Source: Lentisphaerota bacterium
GTDB lineage: Bacteria; Verrucomicrobiota; Kiritimatiellia; RFP12; UBA3636
Assembly (NCBI GenBank): GCA_022837245.1
Contig: JALHHX010000088.1
Location: 1 to 13,292 of the forward strand
DNA length: 13,292 bases
Direction of reading: 5' to 3'
Both the position numbers and the translations under genes were made by a program. The notes beneath the pieces are model-generated. The model ran no database searches. It was not told the origin of the DNA and saw only the letters and a program-made list of their open reading frames with translations. This document shows positions 7,920-12,756 of this stretch, piece by piece (the stretch's first letter is position 1; each line of letters begins with the position of its first letter).

Positions 7920-8477
7920 ATGGATCGGCGCGAATGGCTGCGCCGCTGCGGCCGCGGCCTGCTCTTCGCCGCCGTGGCCGTCGGCGCCGTCTCGGGCCGC
8001 ACCGCCTCGCGCCTCGCCGCGCCGTCGTCCGTGTGGCAGCTCGATCCCGCCAAATGCATCCAATGCGGCCGATGCGAGACGGCCTGCGTACTGAAGCCCT
8101 CGGCGGTCAAGGCCGTCCACGCCTACGCGCTCTGCGGCTACTGCAAGCTCTGCGGCGGCTATCACCACCCCCAGGCGAAGCGGCAGGACTCCGCGGCGGA
8201 GAACCAGCTCTGCCCCGTCGGTGCCATCGAACGCACTTTCATCGAAGACCCCTTCTACGAATACAGCATCCACGAGGATCGCTGCATTGGCTGCGCCATC
8301 TGCGTCAAGGGCTGCGCCCAGTTCGGCAACGGCTCGATCTTTCTCCAGGTGCGGCACGACCGCTGCGTGAACTGCAACGAATGCGCGATCGCCCGCGTCT
8401 GCCCCGCCGGCGCCTTCCGCCGCGTCCCGGCGGACCAGCCCTACCTCCTGAAGGGAGGGCCGCATGCCGGGGCGTAG
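7920..8477 (+). CDS. Tat-exported ferredoxin with four [4Fe-4S] motifs (NapG/MauM-like)
   Basis: A 185-residue periplasmic electron carrier. It opens with the twin-arginine signal MDRREWLRRCGRG plus a hydrophobic stretch (residues 13-25). Sixteen further Cys form four cluster motifs: C46/C49/C52/C56; C72/C75/C78 with C98-Pro; C122/C125/C128/C132; and C149/C152/C155 with C161-Pro. This spacing matches the NapG/MauM-type polyferredoxins that pass electrons from a membrane quinol or FMN partner. I chose ATG 7920 because the Tat motif then sits at the N-terminus and GGGAGG lies seven bases upstream (7907-7912). Longer starts at 7869 (TTG) and 7890 would bury it. The stop overlaps the next start by 14 bases, but that partner gene is broken, so this protein may be an orphan. 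Confidence 0.83.
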   Translation: MDRREWLRRCGRGLLFAAVAVGAVSGRTASRLAAPSSVWQLDPAKCIQCGRCETACVLKPSAVKAVHAYALCGYCKLCGGYHHPQAKRQDSAAENQLCPVGAIERTFIEDPFYEYSIHEDRCIGCAICVKGCAQFGNGSIFLQVRHDRCVNCNECAIARVCPAGAFRRVPADQPYLLKGGPHAGA

Positions 8478-8592
8478 ACACCGTCTCCATCGCCTCCTGC
8501 TGTGCGCCTGCCTCTGGGCGATGGCGCTGCCGCTGCTCGCGGTGGAGCGCTTCCCGCGTCCCGACTTCAAGACCGGCTACGCATCGCCGGCG
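8464..8592 (+). pseudogene. 5' fragment of a coupled membrane electron-transfer gene
   Basis: ATG 8464 lies inside the end of the ferredoxin gene with AGGGAGG at 8452-8458, so the two were co-translated. The first ~40 residues show a basic start (MPGRRHRLHR), a hydrophobic helix (LLLCACLWAMALPLLA) and 'RFPRPDFKTGYASP'. That 'RFP.P.F..GY..P' block resembles the region after the first helix of membrane 4Fe-4S or FMN-linked partners of such ferredoxins; this is a memory-based match and tentative. Around 8574-8592 the sense in this frame ends and a different gene is legible in another frame. The frame itself stops at 8671-8673. It is a broken gene. Confidence 0.55.
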
Positions 8593-8648
8593 TCCTCTGG
8601 TACCAGGGCGAGCGAGACGCGGGCGCTGCGGAGGAGTATCGCTCGATG
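8574..8648 (+). pseudogene. Internal fragment of a sialate O-acetylesterase (SASA) gene
   Basis: In the frame of codons beginning at multiples of three, the sequence reads LRIAGVLWYQGERDAGAAEE followed by YRSM. The 'GVLWYQGE..AG.A..Y' block is diagnostic of the SGNH-type sialate O-acetylesterase/SASA family. Only about 25 codons survive: the left side joins the electron-transfer fragment and the right side is interrupted by the R-M unit at 8649. Removing 8649-10457 continues the frame as SMFNSPMPFM before a stop at 10494-10496. The Phe then matches the conserved 'Y..LF' that follows this block in the family. Confidence 0.6.
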
Positions 8649-8669
8649 TTGGGATTTGAGAAGAAACAG

Positions 8670-8702
8670 ATGAAACTGGTATTCGAGACCTTAGAAGGAT
8701 AG
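8670..8702 (+). CDS. Possible 10-residue leader peptide before the methyltransferase
   Basis: ATG AAA CTG ... GGA TAG encodes MKLVFETLEG, with GAGAAG seven bases upstream. Its last codons lie over the purine-rich AGAAGGA (8693-8699) that serves the methyltransferase, nine bases before ATG 8712. Translating it could influence initiation of the methyltransferase. The frame is also the read-through of the esterase fragment, so it may be accidental. Confidence 0.25.
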   Translation: MKLVFETLEG

Positions 8703-8711
8703 ATTGAACGC

Positions 8712-9635
8712 ATGAAACTAAAGAAGCTGCCACACCCGATACCCTATCAGGGAAGCAAGAGGAACCTTGCTCCTGATATCCTGCGCTATTTCCCCGAACA
8801 AATTGATGTTCTGTATGAGCCTTTTGCGGGCTCCGCAGCAATGACAATCGCCACAGCTGAAGCGGGTTTGGCGCAGAGCTTTCATCTTAACGATTTGAAC
8901 AAGCCGCTTATTGACCTTTGGGAAGAAATAATCAACAGACCCGACCAATTGGCAGAGAAATATACAAATCTCTGGAACGATCAGCTTGCCGATCCTAAAG
9001 CATTCTACGTCAAGGTTCGCGATGAATTCAATCGAACCGGAGCCCCACATTTGTTTCTGTATCTGCTGGCACGCTGTGTCAAGGCTTCCGTCCGTTACAA
9101 TGCTCGCGGGGAATTCAATCAAAGCCCAGACAACAGGCGAAAAGGGATGAAGCCCCAGACAATGAAAATGCAGATCATGGGGGCTTCATATTTCTTGAAA
9201 GGTAAAACTGCAACTGCATCTGCCAATTACCGAGATATACTCAAACTCGCTGAGCCTAAAGACCTTGTCTACATGGATCCGCCTTATCAAGGTGTATGCG
9301 GCAATCGAGACACACGCTACTTGGAGAGCGTGCAATTCTGTGAATTTGTGGAAGCATTGGAGGAACTAAACTCCAGACAAATCAGGTATATCGTGAGTTA
9401 TGATGGTCGGACAGGTGATAAATCCTATGGGAAGACCTTGCCTGATGAGTTGAACCTGACGCTGATCGAGCTTGATGCGGGACGCTCATCTCAAGCGACT
9501 CTGTTGGGCAGGAAGGATGTCACCATAGAGTCACTCTATCTCTCCCCAGCATTGGCAGATGAACTTGCACACGTCCCAACGCTCTATCGCTACACGCGTG
9601 GAGAACAACTTTGCTTGATGGAGGGACGTGCATGA
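8712..9635 (+). CDS. D12-class (alpha) N6-adenine DNA methyltransferase
   Basis: A 307-residue Dam/M.EcoRV-like enzyme that would transfer methyl groups from S-adenosylmethionine to adenine in a specific DNA sequence, protecting host DNA from the adjoining nuclease. Motifs are in the alpha-class order: motif X 'PYQGSKRNLAP' (residues 11-21), motif I 'EPFAGSAAM' (36-44) binding AdoMet, 'NDLN' (60-63), target-recognition region in the middle, then motif IV DPPYQG (189-194) with the catalytic DPPY. Length is normal for a D12 enzyme and no motif is missing. Its stop overlaps the endonuclease ATG (ATGA at 9632-9635), so methylase is translated first and coupled to the nuclease. Base composition differs from the neighbours, in line with recent acquisition. 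The recognition sequence cannot be read from the protein. Confidence 0.93.
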   Translation: MKLKKLPHPIPYQGSKRNLAPDILRYFPEQIDVLYEPFAGSAAMTIATAEAGLAQSFHLNDLNKPLIDLWEEIINRPDQLAEKYTNLWNDQLADPKAFYVKVRDEFNRTGAPHLFLYLLARCVKASVRYNARGEFNQSPDNRRKGMKPQTMKMQIMGASYFLKGKTATASANYRDILKLAEPKDLVYMDPPYQGVCGNRDTRYLESVQFCEFVEALEELNSRQIRYIVSYDGRTGDKSYGKTLPDELNLTLIELDAGRSSQATLLGRKDVTIESLYLSPALADELAHVPTLYRYTRGEQLCLMEGRA

Positions 9636-10360
9636 AGAAGCCTCGTTTACCCAAGAAGTTCGTCGAGCAATGTAAAGCAGTCACAGCAAAACGTCCCAAG
9701 ACTGTTATAGACCACATTTTGAAGCATGGTTTTATTACGACAGAGGAATTGAAGAATACGTACGGGTACAATCATCCACCAAGAGCTGCACGAGACGTGC
9801 GCGAACAAGGGATTCCGCTTGAGACATTTCGAGTGCAAGCCGCCGACGGTAGGAGCATTGGGGCCTATCGGTTCGGAGATCCCAAGAAGGCAAGGTTCTC
9901 GAAGCTTTCTGGACGCACAGCATTCTCCAAGGAGCTGAAAGCAAAACTTATTGAAACAGATGGCGCAAGATGCGCCATCTATTTGGAGGAGTTTCCTGAA
10001 AGGGATTTGCAGATCGACCACAGAGTTCCTTTTGAGGTCGCCGGTGACGATGCCGAGAACATGAACGATCCAGCGGACTACATGCTTCTTTCGGGATCAG
10101 CAAACCGGGCAAAGTCGTGGTCTTGTGAGCATTGTGCAAACTGGCTTGATCTAAAGGACAAACAAATATGCAAGAAATGCTACTGGGCTTATCCTGACTC
10201 ATATGAACATGTTGCGATGAGGCAAACCAGACGGGCTGATATTCTCTGGTCTGGTGCTGAAGTATCGGTGTACGACAAATTGAGGGAAAGAACTTTGGAG
10301 CTTCAGAAGCACCTGCCCGCTTACATCAAGGAGCTTATTGAGAAACACCTTGAAGAATAG
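9632..10360 (+). CDS. HNH-family type II restriction endonuclease with zinc-binding Cys pairs
   Basis: A 242-residue protein, assigned as the nuclease of the R-M pair from position and fold. The N-terminal ~80 residues look like a winged helix ('RPKTVIDHILKHGFITTEEL'). The nuclease core has 'DLQIDHRVPFEVAGDD' (Asp129-His130) and Asn158 in 'LLSGSANRAKSW', the pattern of beta-beta-alpha-metal (HNH) enzymes. Two Cys pairs, C165/C168 and C180/C183, probably bind structural zinc within or beside the core, as in other HNH restriction enzymes. The start is set at ATG 9632 because it overlaps the methylase stop and has GGAGGGA at 9620-9626; an in-frame TTG at 9611 would add seven residues. The recognition site is unknown. 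A solitary HNH homing or repair nuclease is less likely given the tight coupling. Confidence 0.82.
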   Translation: MKKPRLPKKFVEQCKAVTAKRPKTVIDHILKHGFITTEELKNTYGYNHPPRAARDVREQGIPLETFRVQAADGRSIGAYRFGDPKKARFSKLSGRTAFSKELKAKLIETDGARCAIYLEEFPERDLQIDHRVPFEVAGDDAENMNDPADYMLLSGSANRAKSWSCEHCANWLDLKDKQICKKCYWAYPDSYEHVAMRQTRRADILWSGAEVSVYDKLRERTLELQKHLPAYIKELIEKHLEE

Positions 10361-10381
10361 AATCCCAAGAATAGAATCCCA
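10354..10381 (+). repeat. 14-bp perfect tandem duplication at the endonuclease stop
   Basis: AGAATAGAATCCCA occurs twice back to back (10354-10367, 10368-10381). The first copy contains the endonuclease stop TAG (10358-10360). Each copy carries AATCCCA, so the R''-like box appears twice, first as AATCCCAAG and then as AATCCCAAC. Only the second completes the AAC of an attC R'' box. Confidence 0.92.
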
Positions 10382-10457
10382 ACAATCGCATCGACACGTA
10401 CGGTGTAAAGCCGCGCCGCTTCGCTCTGCGGCTCCACACCGCCGGTCATGCGTGACG
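10375..10457 (+). other. attC-like recombination site (cassette end)
   Basis: R'' AATCCCAAC (10375-10383) would pair with R' GTTGGGATT rebuilt from G10457 plus 8649-8656. Between them the arms pair as CGCAT (10387-10391) with ATGCG (10448-10452), GAC (10393-10395) with GTC (10445-10447), CG (10397-10398) with CG (10443-10444), CGGTGT (10401-10406) with ACACCG (10436-10441), and AGCCGC (10409-10414) with GCGGCT (10428-10433). The loop is 13 nt. C10392 and A10396 are unpaired on the left arm only, reminiscent of the extrahelical bases that mark attC strand choice. Total length from the 7-nt R'' core to the rebuilt R' is 87 nt, within the usual attC range. Confidence 0.66.
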
Positions 10458-10524
10458 TTCAATTCCCCGATGCCATTTATGCCTCCCCCGCCATGACCTG
10501 CCGCAAGGGGTTCGCGGCGAGTCC

Positions 10525-10547
10525 TAGCGACTAGCGACTAGCCACTA
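10525..10547 (+). repeat. Heptamer array TAGCGAC (left copy)
   Basis: TAGCGAC, TAGCGAC, TAGCCAC and a partial TAC run head to tail at 10525-10548. A similar array in the same orientation lies at 12291-12318, so the two bracket the clamp gene. Confidence 0.8.
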
Positions 10548-10548
10548 C

Positions 10549-10586
10549 AAAAGAGGGCGGCCGCCGCTCCTCGTGGAGCGACGGCC
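10549..10586 (-). terminator. Intrinsic terminator of the clamp gene
   Basis: Read on the minus strand, GGCCGTCGCTCC pairs with GGAGCGGCGGCC (one G-T wobble) around the tetraloop ACGA, followed by GCCCTCTTTT. The hairpin begins 32 bases after the clamp gene stop codon. Confidence 0.75.
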
Positions 10587-10618
10587 GGCAGGGGCTGGGC
10601 GGCGTCGGGCGACGCGGC

Positions 10619-10870
10619 CTACACCCTGATCGACTGGAGCTTGCGGAGCGTGCTCCTGACGCTTTCGGCCTCGGTGCGGCGCTGGCGCTCCTCGCGGATG
10701 GCATCGCGGAGGGAGGCTCCGACCTCGACGAGCGCGGACTGGGCCTCGCGCAGCTTCGTCTTGGCCGCTTCGAACGACGCCTGCAACGCATCCAGCGCCG
10801 CCGCCGAAGGCGAGGGCTGGGGCGTGGACGCGGGCGCGGGGGTCTGGACGTTCGGGGATTCGGGTTTCAT
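10619..10870 (-). CDS. Possible internal start: 83-residue coiled-coil protein inside the clamp gene
   Basis: Met417 of the clamp ORF (ATG 10870-10868) is preceded by AGGAG (10884-10880) with nine bases between, a better ribosome site than expected inside a gene. The product, MKPESPNVQTPAPA and onward, would be the coiled-coil tail alone. It may be a formerly separate gene that became fused in frame, or a second product. Only the site and frame are seen; expression is unproven. Confidence 0.35.
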   Translation of the reverse strand: MKPESPNVQTPAPASTPQPSPSAAALDALQASFEAAKTKLREAQSALVEVGASLRDAIREERQRRTEAESVRSTLRKLQSIRV

Positions 10871-12118
10871 CTCGTTTTTCTCCTGGGGTTTTTCGGTTTG
10901 CTTGGTGGGCGTGGTGGGCGTGGTGGTCGCTGGCGCCGGTGCGGCGGACGCATGGGACGCGTGGGACGGTTCGGACTCCGCCACGGGCGGCTTCCCCGTG
11001 TCGCGCATCGGCATGAGCACGTGCATGCCCCCGATGCCGTCGCGGGAGACGACCGGCGAGACCGTGTCGGCGAACAGGAAGTTCCTGAAGCCGGCGTCGA
11101 GCGCGTCGAGCAGGTGGCGGCGGTCGAGCAGCAGGCGGCAGCCGCCGCCCTCGTAGACGGCGGAGGCCAGCGGGATCGCCAGCGGCTTCCCGGCGTCGTC
11201 GACCACGCGCAGCGCGAGACGGCCGTCCGCCCCGTCCAGGGCGATGGCGTCCTGGCCGGGGAGCGTGGGCAGGATCTGCCGCAGCGACGATGCCTCGGCG
11301 TCCGTGAAGGCGATGCGGTGCGTCATGCCCGCTTCGCCCGGCACCACGTTGCGCCAGTTCGGGTAGCGCCCGGAGATGGTCTTGACGACGTACGTCCACG
11401 ATCCGGCCCGGATGCAGACCCGCGTCGCGGTCTTGCCGCGCGAGACCCCGAAGGACGCCTCGCCGGGCAGACCCTGCCACGCCAGGAACTTCGTCGCGGG
11501 CACGACGACGCCCGCGTCTTCCTCCTTGTCGTCCTTGCCACCCGTGGTGCCGAGGTCGAGCTTGAGGGAGTTGCAGCAGGTCAAGCGCCGGCCGTCGGTG
11601 GCGACGAGCGTGGCGTTGCGGTCGCCGCTGCCGCTGGGATCGATGTGAACCCCGCAGAGCACCGGGCGGGAGGCGTCGAGGCTCGTAAAGCGCGAGACGC
11701 GGCGGAACGCGGCGAGAAAGCCTTCGGCCTCGGCGGTCGGAATCTCGCCTTCGTCGGCGGGCCAGTCGGCGGGGGAGGCGCAGAGCAGCGTCGTCGTCAC
11801 CGAGTGGCCGGCCACGGGGTATGTCGCGTAGACGGTGCGGCCGTCGGTGGCCAGGACGATCCGGTCGTCGGGGGCGCCCTTGGCGTAGTCCTTGAGCAGG
11901 TGGAAGGGAAGCAGGATCGAGCCGCGACCTTCCAGCGCCGGGCGCTCGAAGCGGTAGCTCGCCCGCTGGTCGAGGTCGGTGGCGTGGGCCACGAGGCCGT
12001 CGGGGCGGATGTCGAGGCGGACGCAGCCGAGGGCGGGGATGCTGGACTTGCCGGGGACGATCTTGGCGAAGCCCGCGATCATCGTGCGCAGCTCGGCGCG
12101 GGAGACGGTGATTTTCAT
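10619..12118 (-). CDS. dnaN: DNA polymerase III beta-clamp homologue with C-terminal extension
   Basis: A 499-residue protein. Residues 1-372 read as a full sliding clamp, the ring that tethers DNA polymerase to DNA: 'MKITVSRAELRTMI' at the start, 'LVATDGRRLT' (171-180) in the second domain, 'TISGRYPNWRNVVP' (247-260), and the canonical clamp end 'HVLMPMR' (366-372). Ordinary clamps stop here. This one adds a Pro/Thr/Ala-rich linker (about 373-440) and a charged coiled coil (about 441-499). I use ATG 12118 rather than the in-frame ATG 12157, because it gives the normal N-terminus and has AAAGGAAA upstream (12125-12132). No dnaA or recF neighbour is visible and the setting is accessory DNA, so it is probably a second clamp copy. 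That last point is inference. Confidence 0.83.
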   Translation of the reverse strand: MKITVSRAELRTMIAGFAKIVPGKSSIPALGCVRLDIRPDGLVAHATDLDQRASYRFERPALEGRGSILLPFHLLKDYAKGAPDDRIVLATDGRTVYATYPVAGHSVTTTLLCASPADWPADEGEIPTAEAEGFLAAFRRVSRFTSLDASRPVLCGVHIDPSGSGDRNATLVATDGRRLTCCNSLKLDLGTTGGKDDKEEDAGVVVPATKFLAWQGLPGEASFGVSRGKTATRVCIRAGSWTYVVKTISGRYPNWRNVVPGEAGMTHRIAFTDAEASSLRQILPTLPGQDAIALDGADGRLALRVVDDAGKPLAIPLASAVYEGGGCRLLLDRRHLLDALDAGFRNFLFADTVSPVVSRDGIGGMHVLMPMRDTGKPPVAESEPSHASHASAAPAPATTTPTTPTKQTEKPQEKNEMKPESPNVQTPAPASTPQPSPSAAALDALQASFEAAKTKLREAQSALVEVGASLRDAIREERQRRTEAESVRSTLRKLQSIRV

Positions 12119-12156
12119 GGGGTTTCCTTTCGGGTTGTGTGAGGGTTCAGGATTCA

Positions 12157-12186
12157 TAATCGTAATCGTAATCGTAATCGTAATCG
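12157..12186. repeat. Hexanucleotide microsatellite (TAATCG)5
   Basis: Five perfect head-to-tail TAATCG units; on the coding strand of the clamp gene this is (CGATTA)5. It starts 39 bases upstream of the clamp start codon, within the likely 5' leader or promoter. Confidence 0.95.
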
Positions 12187-12240
12187 CTCAACGCCGAGGT
12201 TCAGGTGCTTTGACGCTTTGTCGATGCGCGATTGGCGTGA

Positions 12241-12278
12241 ACGTGCACGTGTACGTGTACGTGTACGTGTACGTGTAC
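12241..12278. repeat. Hexanucleotide microsatellite (ACGTGT)5
   Basis: One ACGTGC followed by five ACGTGT units (12247-12276) and a partial unit. It lies in the gap between the clamp gene and the small membrane protein gene. Alternating purine-pyrimidine sequence of this kind can adopt unusual helix forms. Confidence 0.95.
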
Positions 12279-12287
12279 GGCCAGAGG

Positions 12288-12318
12288 CACTAGCCACTAG
12301 CGACTAGCGGCTAGCGAC
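12288..12318 (+). repeat. Heptamer array TAGCGAC (right copy)
   Basis: CAC is followed by TAGCCAC, TAGCGAC, TAGCGGC and TAGCGAC (12291-12318), same orientation as the array at 10525. CTAG, usually scarce in bacterial DNA, is concentrated here. The array ends ten bases before the stop codon of the membrane protein gene. Confidence 0.85.
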
Positions 12319-12328
12319 TCGAACCGGT

Positions 12329-12637
12329 TCAGACGGCCAGGGCGTCGCTGTCGAAGAACCGTTCGAAGTCATCGCGCAGCTCGCGCAAGAGGCCGATGGC
12401 GGCGGCGGTCATCAGGGCGCAGAGCGCCAGGAAGCCGCCGAGGAGCGGGACCTTGTTGAGCAGGAAGGCGACGATGGCGCCCAGCAGCATCGCCTCGGCG
12501 AACTCCCGGTGCGAGCGGATGAAGCGCAGGATGCGCATGCCGAGCTTCCTGGCCTTGGCGCAGAGCATCGCCAGCTCCGCCTTGCACTTCGCCGGGATGT
12601 CGAGACGGCGGATCTCGTCGATGACGCGGCGGCTCAT
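12329..12637 (-). CDS. Small membrane protein of unknown function
   Basis: A 102-residue protein that I do not recognise. The first ~45 residues are basic and helical (MSRRVIDEIRRLDIPAKCKA, then ARKLGMRILRFIRSHREF). Two hydrophobic segments follow at about residues 48-62 (AMLLGAIVAFLLNKV) and 65-86 (LLGGFLALCALMTAAAIGLL), and the end is acidic (DDFERFFDSDALAV). This fits a two-helix hairpin in the inner membrane with both ends on the same side. ATG 12637 has GGGAGG about five bases upstream (12648-12643). It lies between the integrase and the clamp gene on the same strand. Co-transcription with either is possible but not shown. Confidence 0.65.
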   Translation of the reverse strand: MSRRVIDEIRRLDIPAKCKAELAMLCAKARKLGMRILRFIRSHREFAEAMLLGAIVAFLLNKVPLLGGFLALCALMTAAAIGLLRELRDDFERFFDSDALAV

Positions 12638-12756
12638 GCGGCCTCCCTCAACGAACGACTCGCGAAATGGATAGCCGGTACCGACGACTCATTTGTTCTG
12701 CCTTGAATTCAATTTCCGAGGTGCGCCCCCGCGTTGGGATGATGTTTCCTTCGTGT
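12638..12756. other. Gap between the membrane protein gene and the integrase
   Basis: It contains the ribosome site of the membrane protein gene. On the plus strand it holds GTTGGGAT (12733-12740), identical to the start of the R' box inferred for the R-M cassette. No attC-like partner arm was found beside it. Confidence 0.4.

Larger units (their letters stand above)
8649..10457 (+). mobile_element. Candidate integron gene cassette carrying a type II R-M system
   Basis: A 1,809-bp unit, visibly AT-richer than both flanks, holds two overlapping genes in one orientation with a hairpin site at their 3' end. Cassette logic fits. In a circle, G10457 would join TTGGGATT (8649-8656) to form GTTGGGATT, exactly complementary to AATCCCAAC at 10375-10383 (R' and R'' boxes of an attC). 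Both crossover points read G|TT: GATG|TTGGGA on the left and GACG|TTCAAT on the right. Known cassettes place attC behind the gene, as here. The flanking target appears to be a degraded esterase gene rather than another attC, suggesting insertion at a secondary site. An integron integrase lies about 2.3 kb to the right. The boundaries are my inference from base pairing and the composition break. Confidence 0.68.
10458..10618. other. Short gap between the R-M unit and the clamp gene
   Basis: No gene is supported. The stretch begins with TTCAAT, the inferred right half of the cassette target. It continues the esterase frame to a stop at 10494-10496, and then holds a TAGCGAC heptamer array and the terminator of the minus-strand clamp gene. 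Confidence 0.5.

Noticed and set aside
7213..8094. Plus-strand ORF of 293 codons overlapping the LamG fragment and ferredoxin
   Set aside because: It has no recognisable motif and crosses the promoter of the ferredoxin gene, while the opposite strand shows LamG blocks.
8656..8685. Promoter inside the cassette (TTGAGA with TATTCG)
   Set aside because: The -10 matches at only three positions; too weak to call, although the R-M genes must be transcribed from somewhere.
10354..10383. Start of a CRISPR or longer direct-repeat array
   Set aside because: Only two adjacent 14-bp units with no spacers; it is a simple tandem duplication.
10898..12142. Long plus-strand ORF (414 codons) opposite the clamp gene
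   Set aside because: Composition artefact of a high-GC gene read on the other strand; it is Arg/Gly/Val-rich without motifs, whereas the minus strand gives a clear sliding clamp.
12119..12157. Upstream ATG 12157 as the clamp start
   Set aside because: It would add 13 residues before the canonical MKITVSRAEL start and lies in the microsatellite; ATG 12118 has a ribosome site and the family N-terminus.
11979..12293. Plus-strand ORF ending in VIVIVI and VYVYVY repeats
   Set aside because: It is the antisense of the clamp N-terminus followed by translated microsatellites; no ribosome site or domain supports it.
12321..12330. Palindrome GAACCGGTTC as a terminator or operator
   Set aside because: Ten-base perfect palindrome without a loop or T-tract; too short to support a function, and it overlaps a stop codon.
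12640..12739. A full attC site ending at GTTGGGA 12733-12739
   Set aside because: CCTCAAC near 12645 could be an R'' box, but the arms between them do not pair inward, so only the single box is noted.
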